Shown here piece after piece: positions 54,482 to 63,645 of a stretch of 64,000 nucleotides of DNA. The stretch lies in NCBI RefSeq assembly GCF_006363815.1, contig NZ_RRYT01000004.1:184984-248983 (forward strand), written 5' to 3'. Position 1 is the stretch's first letter, and the number at the start of each line of letters is the position of its first letter. Under the pieces are notes generated by a model, which saw nothing but the letters and a program-made list of their open reading frames with translations, was not told the origin of the DNA and searched no databases. A program made the position numbers and the translations under genes. The stretch comes from Thermomonospora catenispora (GTDB lineage Bacteria > Actinomycetota > Actinomycetes > Streptosporangiales > Streptosporangiaceae).

Positions 54482-54639
54482 TCCCCGTCGTCCTCGCCGG
54501 CCGGGGCGGGGCCCGGCGGGCGGCGGGGACGCCGCACCGGGTCCCGCAGGCGCCGGCGGGTCCGCGCCGGGCCCGCGGACTCCGAGGGTGCGGCGGCGCC
54601 GGGATATCACCGGGCGCCGAGGCGGCCTAGCCTTGGCTT

Positions 54640-55812
54640 GTGAGCGTTTGGGATGACCTGGTGGGCCAAGAGGCGGCCGTCGAGCAGCTGCGGTCGGCGG
54701 CCCGGGCCGGGGCGGCGCTGCTGGCGGGCGACCGGCGGGCCGCCGCGGGGATGACGCACGCCTGGTTGTTCACCGGCCCGCCGGGGGCCGGACGGTCCGC
54801 GGCGGCGCGGGCGTTCGCGGCCGCGCTGCAGTGCCGGGAGGATCCGCCGGGGTGCGGGCACTGCGCCTCCTGCCATCAGGTGCTGCAGGGGACGCACGCC
54901 GACGTGGAGGTGGTGCGGCCCGCCGGGTTGTCGTACGGGGTCAAGGAGACCCGGGAGCTGGTGCTGCGGGCGGCGTCCTCGCCGAGCGGGGGACGCTGGC
55001 AGATCGTGCTGTTCGAGGACGCCGAGCGGGCCACCGAGGCGGCGGCGAACGCGCTGCTGAAGGCGATCGAGGAGCCGCCGCCGCGGACGGTGTGGCTGCT
55101 GTGCGCGCCGTCGCCGGACGATCTGGTGGTGACGATCCGGTCGCGGTGCCGGCTGGTGACGTTGCGGACCCCGCCCGCGCAGGCGGTGGCGGACGCCCTG
55201 GTGCAGCGGGACGGGATCGAGCCGGACGTGGCGTTGGAGGCGGCGCGGGCCGCGCAGGGCGACCTCGAACGGGCGCGGCGGCTGGCCGCCGACCCCGAGG
55301 CCCGGCGCCGGCGGGGAGAGGTGCTGTCGCTGCCGACCCGGCTGACCGGCGTCGCGCCCGCGGTGCAGGCGGCGGCGGCGCTGGTGGCCGCGGCGGACGC
55401 GGACGCCAAGGCCACCGCCGAGGAGCTGAACGAGGCCGAGGTCGCACAGCTGCGGCGGGCGCTGGGGGAGAGCGAGAAGGGCCGGATGCCGCGCGGCACC
55501 GCCGGGGCGCTCAAGGAGCTGGAGGAGCGCCAGAAGTCGCGGGCCACCCGCATCAAGCGGGATTCGCTGGACCGGGCGCTGCTGGACCTGGCCTCCTACT
55601 ACCGGGACGTGCTGATGCTGCAGCTCGGCGCCCCGGTGGAGCCGGTCAACGGCGACAAGGCCGCCGAGCTGCGGGCGGCGGCGGCCGAGAGCGCACCGGA
55701 GACGACCCTGCGCAGACTGGAAGCGATCATGGAATGCCGACGGCGGCTGGACGCCAACGTCAACCCGCTGCTGGCGGTGGAGGCCATGACGCTGTCGCTG
55801 CGTACCGGTTGA
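54640..55812 (+). CDS. holB: DNA polymerase III delta' subunit
   Basis: This 390-residue clamp-loader subunit has LVGQEAAVEQL, P-loop-like FTGPPGAGRSAAARAFA, a zinc ribbon CREDPPGCGHCASCHQ, IVLFEDAERATEAAANALLK and sensor SRC in TIRSRCRLV. With the delta and tau/gamma subunits it loads the beta clamp. GTG 54640 has no ribosome site; TAGCCT ends nearby upstream, so the mRNA may be leaderless. A C-terminal helical region with KELEERQKSRATRIKR is typical of actinomycete HolB. Confidence 0.95.
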   Translation: MSVWDDLVGQEAAVEQLRSAARAGAALLAGDRRAAAGMTHAWLFTGPPGAGRSAAARAFAAALQCREDPPGCGHCASCHQVLQGTHADVEVVRPAGLSYGVKETRELVLRAASSPSGGRWQIVLFEDAERATEAAANALLKAIEEPPPRTVWLLCAPSPDDLVVTIRSRCRLVTLRTPPAQAVADALVQRDGIEPDVALEAARAAQGDLERARRLAADPEARRRRGEVLSLPTRLTGVAPAVQAAAALVAAADADAKATAEELNEAEVAQLRRALGESEKGRMPRGTAGALKELEERQKSRATRIKRDSLDRALLDLASYYRDVLMLQLGAPVEPVNGDKAAELRAAAAESAPETTLRRLEAIMECRRRLDANVNPLLAVEAMTLSLRTG

Positions 55813-55839
55813 CCGTCCACAACGGGCAGGATGGGGGCC

Positions 55840-56319
55840 ATGCCGTATCGAGTCACGTTCGTCTGCACGGGCAACATCTGCCGCTCTCCGATGGCCGAGG
55901 CGATCCTGCGCCACCACGCGGCCGAGGAAGGGCTGGACGTCGAGGTGGACAGCTCGGGCCTCGGCGGCTGGCACGTCGGAGAGGGCGCCGACCACCGTGC
56001 GGTGCGCACGCTCGCCCGCCACGGTTACCGGTCGGCCCACCGGGCACGGCAGTTCGAACGGACCTGGTTCGACCGCTACGACCTGATCGTCGCGCTGGAC
56101 CGGGGGCACCTGCGGGAGCTGCGGGCGATGGCCCCCGACGAGGAGGCGCGCGACAAGATCCGGCTGCTGCGGGAGTTCGACCCCGATGCCGGCGGACGGC
56201 TGGACGTGCCCGACCCCTACGGTGGCTCCATGGCCGACTTCGAGCACGTCCGGGAGCTGGTCGAGGCCGCCGTCCCGGGGCTGCTGGAGGAGATCCGCAC
56301 CGCGCTCAAGGACCGCTGA
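55840..56319 (+). CDS. Low-molecular-weight protein tyrosine phosphatase
   Basis: This 159-residue LMW-PTP starts MPYRVTFVCTGNICRSPMAEA, with the CxxxxxRS phosphate loop, and has the catalytic Asp in VPDPYGGS. It dephosphorylates phosphotyrosine proteins; PtpA-type homologues affect secondary metabolism in Streptomyces. An ATG nine bases further upstream is possible. It is followed after three bases by a kinase gene. Confidence 0.94.
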   Translation: MPYRVTFVCTGNICRSPMAEAILRHHAAEEGLDVEVDSSGLGGWHVGEGADHRAVRTLARHGYRSAHRARQFERTWFDRYDLIVALDRGHLRELRAMAPDEEARDKIRLLREFDPDAGGRLDVPDPYGGSMADFEHVRELVEAAVPGLLEEIRTALKDR

Positions 56320-56322
56320 GCG

Positions 56323-57162
56323 GTGGAGCGGCTGGCGGAACTGCTGGGCGCACCGGTCGAGCGGGTCACGCCGCTCGGCGGCGGCCACGCCTGGACGCTG
56401 TCGCGGGTGAGGCTCGCGGACGGGCGCGAGGTGTTCGTCAAGGCCGCCGACGACCAGGCCGGGGTGTTCGCCGCCGAGGCCGCGGGACTGCGCTGGCTGC
56501 GGCAGGGCGACGACCCGCCCGTCCCGCCGGTGCTGGCGGCCGACGAACGGCTGCTGGTGCTGCCGTGGCTGCCCGCCGAGCCCCCGACGCGGGCCGCGGC
56601 GGAACGGTTCGGCCGGGAGCTGGCGGCGCTGCACGCCACGGGGGCGCCCTCGTTCGGCGCCTCCTGGCAGGGCTACATCGCGCACCTGCCGATGGACAAC
56701 GCCCCCGCCGACCGGTGGCCCCGCTGGTACGCCGAACGCCGCATCGCCCCGTTCCTCCGCTCGGCCGCCCGCCACCTGGACACTGCCGAGATCCGGCTGA
56801 TCGAACAGGTGATGGACCGGATCGAGACGCTGGCGGGTCCGCACGAGCCGCCTGCCCGAATCCATGGCGACCTTTGGTCGGGCAATGTCTTGTGGTCCGG
56901 CGGCCGGGGCTGGATGATCGACCCTGCGGCGCACGGCGGCCATCGGGAGACCGACCTGGCGATGCTGGCCCTGTTCGGGGCGCCGCACCTGGATCGGATC
57001 ATCGCGGCCTACCAGGAGGTCAGGCCGCTGGCCGACGGCTGGCGGGCGCGGGTCTCCCTGCACCAGCTGCATCCGCTGCTGGTGCATGTGACCCTGTACG
57101 GGGCGGCCTACCGGGACGCCGCGGTGCGGGCCGCCCGGTCGGCGCTGCGCGCGTCCGGATGA
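56323..57162 (+). CDS. Fructosamine kinase family protein
   Basis: This 279-residue APH-fold kinase has VTPLGGGHAWTLSRVRL, VFVKAAD (ATP Lys), and ARIHGDLWSGNVLWSG with the catalytic Asp and Asn. It also has MIDPAAHGGHRETDLAML (metal Asp), typical of fructosamine-3-kinase (FN3K) proteins that repair glycated amines. The GTG start is three bases after the phosphatase stop, so the two are co-transcribed. Confidence 0.93.
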   Translation: MERLAELLGAPVERVTPLGGGHAWTLSRVRLADGREVFVKAADDQAGVFAAEAAGLRWLRQGDDPPVPPVLAADERLLVLPWLPAEPPTRAAAERFGRELAALHATGAPSFGASWQGYIAHLPMDNAPADRWPRWYAERRIAPFLRSAARHLDTAEIRLIEQVMDRIETLAGPHEPPARIHGDLWSGNVLWSGGRGWMIDPAAHGGHRETDLAMLALFGAPHLDRIIAAYQEVRPLADGWRARVSLHQLHPLLVHVTLYGAAYRDAAVRAARSALRASG

Positions 57163-57216
57163 GGCGCGGCCACCACACGCTTGTCGCTTACACGAAGGGG
57201 CGGTGCGGCGATCACC

Positions 57217-58473
57217 GTGCACGATGGAGACGGGACCGGGCGCCTGCTGCGGACCGTCGTCGCCGCGGCGGCGGTCGCCGCGGCGGGGGCGGTGGCGGCG
57301 GTCGCCCTGCTCGCGTTACTGGACGATCGGCGGGAAGCGCGGCTTCCGGCCGAGGTCGATCCGGTGGACGAGACACGAGAAACGGCGGAGCACATGGAAG
57401 CCGAAGAACGGCAGAACCCCCCTTCCGAGGAACGACCGCAGACCCCCGCCGGCGAGCGGCAACGGCCCCCGGGCGGCGGTGAGCGGCCCGGCGGGCTGAT
57501 CCGGGAGCATGCCGGACCGGTCGTCGTGGCGGTCCTGGCGGTGCTGCTGGTGGCCGCCGCCATGGACTTCATCCACGGGCGCGCCGATGGGAAGGACGAC
57601 AAGCCCGCCGCTGCCGAGGCGTCCGCCGAGACCGCCGCGAAGGACGCCGCGCCGCGTTTCGTGGTGGGCGTCCGGCGCTCCGGTGACGCGCTGGTGGTGC
57701 GGGACGCCCGGACGGGGGCCCAGGTGGGGGTGGACATAGCCGCGCCCGTGGGCCGGCGGTTCCACCAGATCGCCTCCGCCGGCGAGGGGACGTTCGTGGT
57801 GTCCTCCTATGCGTCGGGCCAGGTGACGTTCCACCGGCTCGCCCTGACCCCCGACGGGCTGCCCCGCTCCCTGACGCCGCTGGAGGGACTGCAGGTGCGG
57901 GGGGTGTCCACCGGCCGTTCCGACATGGCCGTGAGCCCCGACGGGCGGCGGATCGCCTACCTCGTCTACGGCCAGGGGGTCAGCCGCATCGAGGTCGTCT
58001 CCGCCGACGCCGCGGCGCAGCGCCGATGGACCAGCCGCTCCACCGGCCGGATCACCAACCTGGCGTGGAGCGGCGACGCCCTGTCGTTCGTGTGGTCCAC
58101 CGGCGGCGGCTCGACGGTGCGCCGCCAGGTGCGCACCCTCGACGTGAACGCCCCGTCCGGCGACCTGCGCGTCAGCAAGGCCCTGCTGCCCCTGCCCGCC
58201 GACGCCACCACCGTCGCCCTGGTGCGGGGGGACGCCGTCGTCGCGGGGATCCAGCGGGGGGCGACGCTGTCGCTGCAGGAGTTCTCCGTGCAGACGCGGC
58301 AGCCCACCAGGGAGTGGTGGACCGTCGGGACCGCCCGGTCCCCCGTCGCCCTGGTGCGCGCCTCCGTCGGCGAGGAGGTCCTGCTGCTGAGCGCGGACGG
58401 CCTGGCCCATGGCGCGCCCGGTGGGAAGGCGCACGCGATCCCCGTGGAGGACTGCGTCGACGTCGCCTGGTGA
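57217..58473 (+). CDS. Membrane protein with extracellular propeller-like domain
   Basis: The 418-residue protein has a first hydrophobic segment (about 11-35), a Pro/Glu-rich charged stretch, and a second segment (about 96-118, VVVAVLAVLLVAAAMDF). A long domain follows with repeated short beta blades (GTFVVSSYASGQVTFHRLAL, MAVSPDGRRIAYLVYG, ITNLAWSGDALSFVWS), suggesting a WD40-like propeller. GTG 57217 is the preferred start; an upstream TTG (57181) is possible. The function is unknown. Confidence 0.7.
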   Translation: MHDGDGTGRLLRTVVAAAAVAAAGAVAAVALLALLDDRREARLPAEVDPVDETRETAEHMEAEERQNPPSEERPQTPAGERQRPPGGGERPGGLIREHAGPVVVAVLAVLLVAAAMDFIHGRADGKDDKPAAAEASAETAAKDAAPRFVVGVRRSGDALVVRDARTGAQVGVDIAAPVGRRFHQIASAGEGTFVVSSYASGQVTFHRLALTPDGLPRSLTPLEGLQVRGVSTGRSDMAVSPDGRRIAYLVYGQGVSRIEVVSADAAAQRRWTSRSTGRITNLAWSGDALSFVWSTGGGSTVRRQVRTLDVNAPSGDLRVSKALLPLPADATTVALVRGDAVVAGIQRGATLSLQEFSVQTRQPTREWWTVGTARSPVALVRASVGEEVLLLSADGLAHGAPGGKAHAIPVEDCVDVAW

Positions 58474-58610
58474 CGCCCGGCGCCCCGACGTCACCGGGTG
58501 GCGTCCGGCGCCCTGCCGTCCGGTGCCGTCCGGTGACGCGCGTCACATCGCCGTCCGCGGAACCCGCATAGGGTGAGCAAGGCGCGAGAGGCCGCAAGGG
58601 GGTGTGGAGC

Positions 58611-59459
58611 ATGGGCATGGTGATGGCCGTCAGCTTCACCCGATACGGACGGCTGTACTACCTCGACCCCGGCCCTCACTCGCCGCGGGTCGGCGACAAG
58701 GTCCTGGTGCCCACCAGCGCCGGCCCCGAGGTCGCCGAATGCGTGTGGGCCCCGCAGTGGGTGTCGGAGGACATCGAGGGCCTTCCCGTCTGCGCCGGCC
58801 TGGCCACCGAGGAGCACCTGGCCCGGGACGAGCGCAACCGCCGGCGCCGTGCGGAGGGCCGCTCCATCGCCAAACGGCTGATCCGCAAGCACGACCTGCC
58901 GATGAAGGTCGTCGGGATCGACTACCTGGACGGCGACAACGTCTTCACCATCTACTTCAGCGCGCCCCACCGGGTGGACTTCCGCGCGCTGGTGCGCGAC
59001 CTGGCCCGCTCCCTGCGGGCGCGCGTGGAGCTCCGGCAGGTCGGCCCCCGCGACGAGGCCCGCCTCCAGGGCGGCATCGGCCCCTGCGGACGGGACCTGT
59101 GCTGCGCCACCTTCCTCAAGGACTTCGAGCCGGTCTCGGTCCGCATGGCCAAGGAACAGGACATGCCCATCAACCCGCTGCGCATCGCGGGGGCCTGCGG
59201 ACGCCTGATGTGCTGCCTCAAGTACGAGCACCCCCTGTACGTCGAGGCGCACCGGCGCATGCCCAAACCGGGGCAGCGGGTCCGGACCCCCCAGGGCACC
59301 GGCCAGGTGGTGGCGCGGAACGTCCCCGCCGACGAGGTCACCGTCAAGCTGGACGGCGGCGGACGCTGCTCCTGCCCCGTCGCCGAGGTCTGCGTCCCTC
59401 GCCGGCAGCACGAGGAGGCCTACGGCCGCGCCGCCGAGGACGGCCGCGGCTCCGGCTGA
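58611..59459 (+). CDS. PSP1-domain (YaaT-like) protein
   Basis: This 282-residue PSP1 protein contains YYLDPGPHSPRVGDKVLV, LPMKVVGIDYLDGDNVFTIYF, and the Cys clusters GPCGRDLCCATFL and GACGRLMCCLKYEH, which probably bind a metal. In Bacillus, YaaT with YlbF and YmcA stimulates RNase Y and development. In actinomycetes the gene sits near holB, as here. ATG 58611 has a G-rich site nine bases upstream. An Arg/Glu-rich tail ends the protein. Confidence 0.93.
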   Translation: MGMVMAVSFTRYGRLYYLDPGPHSPRVGDKVLVPTSAGPEVAECVWAPQWVSEDIEGLPVCAGLATEEHLARDERNRRRRAEGRSIAKRLIRKHDLPMKVVGIDYLDGDNVFTIYFSAPHRVDFRALVRDLARSLRARVELRQVGPRDEARLQGGIGPCGRDLCCATFLKDFEPVSVRMAKEQDMPINPLRIAGACGRLMCCLKYEHPLYVEAHRRMPKPGQRVRTPQGTGQVVARNVPADEVTVKLDGGGRCSCPVAEVCVPRRQHEEAYGRAAEDGRGSG

Positions 59460-59480
59460 GCTTCCGGGCGGGCGCCGCGC

Positions 59481-60239
59481 TCAGCCGAACGGGGACGCGG
59501 GCCGCTCCTGCCGGACCCCGTCCACGTGCACGTCGACCTTCTCGTCGTAGAACGCGATCAGCCCGGCGATCTTCTGGCTCTCGGGGAGGGGCTGCGGATA
59601 GGACCAGGCCAGGTCCTTGTGGAGCGTCTCTCCGATGCGGACCGACCAGTACTCGGCCCGCCCCTTGTACGGGCAGGCCGTGGTGGTGTCGCTGGGTTCC
59701 AGCAGGTCCATGCGCACATGCGGTTTGGGCAGGTAGTACCGCACCGGCAGGCCCGTCTCGAACAGCAGCCGGGGCTGCGAGGACTCCGCCACCGTCACCC
59801 CGTCCACCTCGATCCGCACATGCCGGGAACTGGCCAGGACGTCGACCCGGTGGTACGGGTCGCGGGGGTGCGCCAGCATCTCCTCGTCCTCTTCGAACCA
59901 GGCCTGCATCGCCTCCAGGTCGAACCGCACCAGGCCGCGCAGCTCCTCCACCGGCGAGCGAGGGTGACGCAGCGCCGCCCCGCGCGCCTCCGCCCCGTTC
60001 ACCCGGACCGTGTAGGACTCCCCCTTTCCCAGACCGGGCGACCGCTCGACCTCGCCGTCGGGGAACAGGCACTCCCTCCGCACGTCCTCGACGGGGAAGT
60101 AATAGGTCGGATAGTGGGGCGTCTCCCACACCAGCATCGGCCGGACGGTGTCGACCACGGCCTCCCCGCCCAGATACACGCGCACCCGCTTGCGCGACGG
60201 CTCGATCCGGATTCCGCGCTCACGATCCCTGTCCGTCAT
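59481..60239 (-). CDS. DUF427 domain protein (two copies)
   Basis: This 252-residue protein has two DUF427 repeats (about 10-100 and 125-240). Each has a PRLLFETGLPVRYYLPKPHVRMDLLE- or PMLVWETPHYPTYYFP-type core and a CPYKGRAEYWSV block in the second. The family forms a compact beta fold (mnmE-like barrel) of unknown function, often annotated as nucleotidyltransferase-associated. GAGGTGGAC precedes the ATG. It is convergent with the PSP1 gene. Confidence 0.9.
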   Translation of the reverse strand: MTDRDRERGIRIEPSRKRVRVYLGGEAVVDTVRPMLVWETPHYPTYYFPVEDVRRECLFPDGEVERSPGLGKGESYTVRVNGAEARGAALRHPRSPVEELRGLVRFDLEAMQAWFEEDEEMLAHPRDPYHRVDVLASSRHVRIEVDGVTVAESSQPRLLFETGLPVRYYLPKPHVRMDLLEPSDTTTACPYKGRAEYWSVRIGETLHKDLAWSYPQPLPESQKIAGLIAFYDEKVDVHVDGVRQERPASPFG

Positions 60240-60523
60240 GTCCACCTCGTACCCCCGCGGCGCCCCCGTCGTGCTCCCGCCGTGCGCCGGAGGTCCGGAG
60301 GAAGCGACGAAGCGGCGGCGCAGGAGACCGCCTCGACGGTTCGGACGTTCGTCCACAAGTCGCGTTTCCGCTGGTGTCGGCGCTGCAGAGGAACGAGGAT
60401 GGAGGCGCCGCGACCGCGGCGCCGAGGCCGGCCCGCCGCGCGCTCCGCCGCCCTCGCCGGCCGGCGGGGGAGACCGCGGGGCCGTGAGAGCCGAGGCGGG
60501 GAGGGACGGGGGAGTCGACGGGC

Positions 60524-62035
60524 ATGAGGGGTGTACGCCGGAGAGCCGGGCTGCTGGCCGCGGCGCTGCTGCTGGCCGGATGCAGCGACGGACGCCCCGC
60601 GCGCGTCCAGTCCCCGCCCCCGGGCTCCCCGCCCGGGCTGGAGCGGTACTACGCGCAGGAGCCGTCCTGGCGGGACTGCCACCGGGACTTCGAATGCACC
60701 ACCGTCAAGGTTCCGCTGGATTACGCACGGCCCACCGGCGAGCAACTGTCCCTGGCGGTGATCCGCCTACCCGCCCGGGACCGCTCCGAACGCATCGGCT
60801 CGCTGGTGACCAACCCCGGCGGCCCCGGCGGGTCGGGCGTCGACTTCGTCCGGGAGGCCGGGCGGCTGCTGGGACCCGACCTGCGCGACCGCTTCGACAT
60901 CATCGGCTTCGACCCGCGCGGGGTCGGCCGGAGCAGACCCGTGCGCTGCCTCGACGGCTCGACGCTGGACCGGTTCTTCACCACCGACGCCTCCCCCGAC
61001 TCCGCCGCCGAGCTCGCCGAGCTGCAGACTCAAAGCCGGGCGTTCGCCGACGGCTGCCGCACCCGTTCGGCCGCCCTGCTGCCCCATGTCGGCACCGTCA
61101 ACGCCGCCCGCGACATGGACGTCCTCCGCGCCGCGCTGGGCGACGCCAAGCTCACCTACCTGGGCTTCTCCTACGGCACCTATCTGGGGGCCGTCTACGC
61201 CGAGCACTTCCCCCGCAACGTCCGCGCCCTCGTCCTGGACGGCGCGATCGACCCCTCCCTCTCGGCCACCGACCTCCTGCTGGAGCAGGCCAAGGGCTTC
61301 GAGGCCGCCCTCCGCGCGTTCGCCGAGGACTGCGCCGCCGCCCCGGACTGTCCGCTGGGCGCCGACCCCGAGGCCGCGCTGGACCGGATCGCCGAGCTGC
61401 AGCGCCGCGCCGACCGCGCTCCGCTCCGCAGCGTCCGGGGCGACGACCGGGTCATCACCGAGACCTGGGTGACGACCGGCATCGCGTCCGCGCTCTACGC
61501 CAGGAGCCAGTGGCCCGCCCTCCGCACCGCCCTGGACCGCGCCATCCGGCACGGCGAGGGAGACCTCCTGCTGGAGCTCGCGGACCAGCTGCTGGGACGG
61601 CGCCCCGACGGCTCCTACACCAACCAGATGGAGGCCAACATGGCCGTCAACTGCGTCGACAAGCCCAACCCGGCCGATGCCTCCGCCTACGCCCGGGCCG
61701 TGGACGAGGCCGAGAAGGCCGCTCCCCGTTTCGGCCCCTTCGTCATGTGGGGCGGTCTTCCCTGCGTCTACTGGCCCGCCGAGGCCGCCGGCTCGCCCGC
61801 ACCCGTGACCGCCAAGGGAGCCGCCCCCATCCTCGTCATCGGCACCACCCGGGACCCCGCCACCCCCTACCGGTGGTCCAAGGCCCTGGCCGGTCAGTTG
61901 GCCTCCGGCACCCTCCTCACCTTCGACGGCGACGGCCACACCGCCTACCTGGGCGGCTCCTCCTGCGTCGCCGAGGCCGTCGAGCGGTATCTGATCACCG
62001 CCGCCCCTCCGCCCGACGGCACCGTCTGCAATTGA
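60524..62035 (+). CDS. Secreted lipoprotein tripeptidyl aminopeptidase-like hydrolase
   Basis: This 503-residue protein has a signal peptide with lipobox LLLAGC. An alpha/beta-hydrolase domain follows, with LVTNPGGPGGSGVDFV (oxyanion), IIGFDPRGVGRS and nucleophile GFSYGTYLG. Asp is in TRDPATPYRW and His in DGHTAYLGGSSC. It belongs to the Streptomyces TAP/SlpD type that releases N-terminal tripeptides outside the cell. Conserved Cys pairs suggest disulfides. GGAGGG precedes ATG in good spacing. Confidence 0.93.
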   Translation: MRGVRRRAGLLAAALLLAGCSDGRPARVQSPPPGSPPGLERYYAQEPSWRDCHRDFECTTVKVPLDYARPTGEQLSLAVIRLPARDRSERIGSLVTNPGGPGGSGVDFVREAGRLLGPDLRDRFDIIGFDPRGVGRSRPVRCLDGSTLDRFFTTDASPDSAAELAELQTQSRAFADGCRTRSAALLPHVGTVNAARDMDVLRAALGDAKLTYLGFSYGTYLGAVYAEHFPRNVRALVLDGAIDPSLSATDLLLEQAKGFEAALRAFAEDCAAAPDCPLGADPEAALDRIAELQRRADRAPLRSVRGDDRVITETWVTTGIASALYARSQWPALRTALDRAIRHGEGDLLLELADQLLGRRPDGSYTNQMEANMAVNCVDKPNPADASAYARAVDEAEKAAPRFGPFVMWGGLPCVYWPAEAAGSPAPVTAKGAAPILVIGTTRDPATPYRWSKALAGQLASGTLLTFDGDGHTAYLGGSSCVAEAVERYLITAAPPPDGTVCN

Positions 62036-62088
62036 TACGCACCATCCGCCCGGACCCGGTAGACTCTTCCCCGGCCACTTCGTGGCGT

Positions 62089-62161
62089 GCCGCCTTAGCT
62101 CAGTCGGTAGAGCGATTCACTCGTAATGAATAGGTCGTCGGTTCGATTCCGACAGGCGGCT
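62089..62161 (+). tRNA. tRNA-Thr (CGT), likely attachment site
   Basis: The 73-nt tRNA has acceptor GCCGCCT/AGGCGGC with T discriminator, D-loop AGCTCAGTCGGTAGAGC, anticodon stem ATTCA/TGAAT with loop CTCGTAA (anticodon CGT) and T-arm GTCGGTTCGATTCCGAC. It reads ACG. CCA is not encoded. TAGACT at 62060-62065 is a -10 candidate. The integrase gene ends 70 bp downstream, so its 3' half is the probable integration site of the element. Confidence 0.97.
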
Positions 62162-62170
62162 CCCAGCTCA

Positions 62171-62201
62171 GAGGCCCCTTGCGATCTTCGCAAGGGGCCT
62201 C
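62171..62201 (+). terminator. Terminator of tRNA-Thr
   Basis: GAGGCCCCTTGCGA (62171-62184) pairs perfectly with 62188-62201 around TCT, followed by TTGC. It lies nine bases after the tRNA and also inside the probable attachment region. Confidence 0.88.
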
Positions 62202-62223
62202 TTGCTAACAGGTTTGCTAACAG
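62202..62223 (+). repeat. Direct repeat TTGCTAACAG x2
   Basis: TTGCTAACAG is exactly repeated at 62202-62211 and 62214-62223 (12-bp period), immediately beyond the tRNA hairpin and eight bases from the integrase stop. It is a candidate arm-type binding site for integrase or excisionase. Confidence 0.75.
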
Positions 62224-62230
62224 CGGCCCG

Positions 62231-63460
62231 CTAAACGGCCCCGCTCATCACCTTCGCGAACACGTCCGCCGCGGCCACCTCGGCGGAACGGATCACATGC
62301 GCGTAGACCCGCAGCGTGATCGCCGGGTCGGCGTGGCCGAGCCGAGCCGCCACCACATGGACGGGGACGCCCGCCAACAGCAGCGTCGTCGCGTGGATGT
62401 GCCGCAAGTCGTGCACGCGGGCATGGGGCAGCGGCTCGGCCGGCTTAGGCCCTTGCGGCGGGTTGTTGTAGGCCCGGATGGTCTTGGTCATCAACCAGCC
62501 CACCGAGTCCGGATGGATCGGCTCTCCCCGCTCGGTTGTGAACACGTAACCGTCTTCCGCACCGCGCCAGGCTTCACCGGCCTGGAACTGCTCAGCGAGC
62601 TGGGCCTTACGGTGCTCCCTGAGAACGGCCACGGTCTCATCGTCGATGGTGACGACGCGGGACCGGCCGCTCTTGGTCGTCCCTTCGATGCGCCGGCCCT
62701 TGACCACACCGGCAGAACCCCCGATGGTGATCCGCTTGCCGTCCAGATCGACGTTCGACCAGCGCAGCGCCAGCAGCTCACCCCGCCGGGCACCGGTGTA
62801 GGCGGCCAGGTGGTAGAAGGCGAACAGCCGGTGCTCGCGGACGGCCTGGAGGAACACCCGAAGCTGCGCGGGCGTCCAGATGCCATCTGCTTCCCTGACC
62901 AGCCCTTTGGGACGCTTGGCCCGCTCGGCGGGGTTGGACGGGATCAGCTCATCGACGAGAACGGCGTCCGCGAACGCCTTGTGCAAGATGGCATGCACCC
63001 GCATCACGGTCGAGACGCTCAGCGGCTTGCCGCCCTCGCCGCCGCTTGCCAGGAGATCCCTGTAAAGCTTGGTGATCTGGGCCGGACGGACGGCCTGGAG
63101 CCGCAGGTCACCGATGTGAGGCTTGATGTAAAGCCGGACCATGGTGTGGTAACCGGCCAGCGTCCGGGGCTTGATCTCGACTGCGTGTGCTTCGAGCCAC
63201 TCATCCAGGTATTGAGCGACGGTGATGGTGGTGCGGTCGATGTACTCACCGCGCCGGGCCTTGACGCGGGCTTCGTCACGGGCGGCTTTGGCCTCTTCCT
63301 CGGTGACGAAGCCGCCGACCCATTTGGGTTTGGAGACGCCGGTTTCGGGGTCGCGGACGCGGATGACATACGACCAGGTGCTTCCGCGTTTCATGACCCC
63401 GTCCCGCAGCCGGGGCCGGGCCTTGCGGGAGGATGCGGGCTTGCCGGTCTTGCGGGGCAT
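62231..63460 (-). CDS. int: Tyrosine-recombinase integrase
   Basis: This 409-residue phage/pSAM2-type integrase has a basic N-terminal arm-binding part, a SAM-like core-binding domain (about 70-160: ITVAQYLDEWLEAHAVEIKPRT), and a catalytic domain with TGARRGELLALRW (first Arg), HDLRHIHATTLLLAG (His-x-x-Arg), LGHADPAITLRVYAHV (His and nucleophile Tyr). All catalytic residues are present. The ATG overlaps the Xis stop by one base. It probably recombines the element at tRNA-Thr. Confidence 0.96.
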   Translation of the reverse strand: MPRKTGKPASSRKARPRLRDGVMKRGSTWSYVIRVRDPETGVSKPKWVGGFVTEEEAKAARDEARVKARRGEYIDRTTITVAQYLDEWLEAHAVEIKPRTLAGYHTMVRLYIKPHIGDLRLQAVRPAQITKLYRDLLASGGEGGKPLSVSTVMRVHAILHKAFADAVLVDELIPSNPAERAKRPKGLVREADGIWTPAQLRVFLQAVREHRLFAFYHLAAYTGARRGELLALRWSNVDLDGKRITIGGSAGVVKGRRIEGTTKSGRSRVVTIDDETVAVLREHRKAQLAEQFQAGEAWRGAEDGYVFTTERGEPIHPDSVGWLMTKTIRAYNNPPQGPKPAEPLPHARVHDLRHIHATTLLLAGVPVHVVAARLGHADPAITLRVYAHVIRSAEVAAADVFAKVMSGAV

Positions 63461-63645
63461 CAGGCGGCGTCCTCCTGGGCGAGCAGGCGGTCTATGTAGT
63501 CTTCGAGGGCTTTGCGGGGGATGCGGCGGGAGCCGTGGACGCGGACCGAGCGCAGGGCGCCGGAGGCGATGAGTTCATAAAGCTTGCTGCGGGAGATCGC
63601 CAGGGCGCGGGCGGCTTGGGGGACGGTGAGCATCAATGGCTCCAT
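63460..63645 (-). CDS. xis: Excisionase-like helix-turn-helix protein
   Basis: This 61-residue MerR-like winged-helix protein reads LTVPQAARALAISRSKLYELIASGALRSV, then RRIPRKALEDYIDRL. Such proteins direct integrase to excision. ATG 63645 has AAAGGAG seven bases upstream and overlaps the RepSA gene by 13 bp; a later ATG at 63633 lacks a ribosome site. It is coupled to int by a one-base overlap. Confidence 0.9.
   Translation of the reverse strand: MEPLMLTVPQAARALAISRSKLYELIASGALRSVRVHGSRRIPRKALEDYIDRLLAQEDAA

Noticed and set aside
51407..54610. Very long open frame (about 1,067 codons) on the minus strand opposite topA and tmk
   Set aside because: It is antisense to two well-supported genes. 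Its translation is low-complexity (Gly/Arg/His/Gln) and arises from third-position G+C bias.
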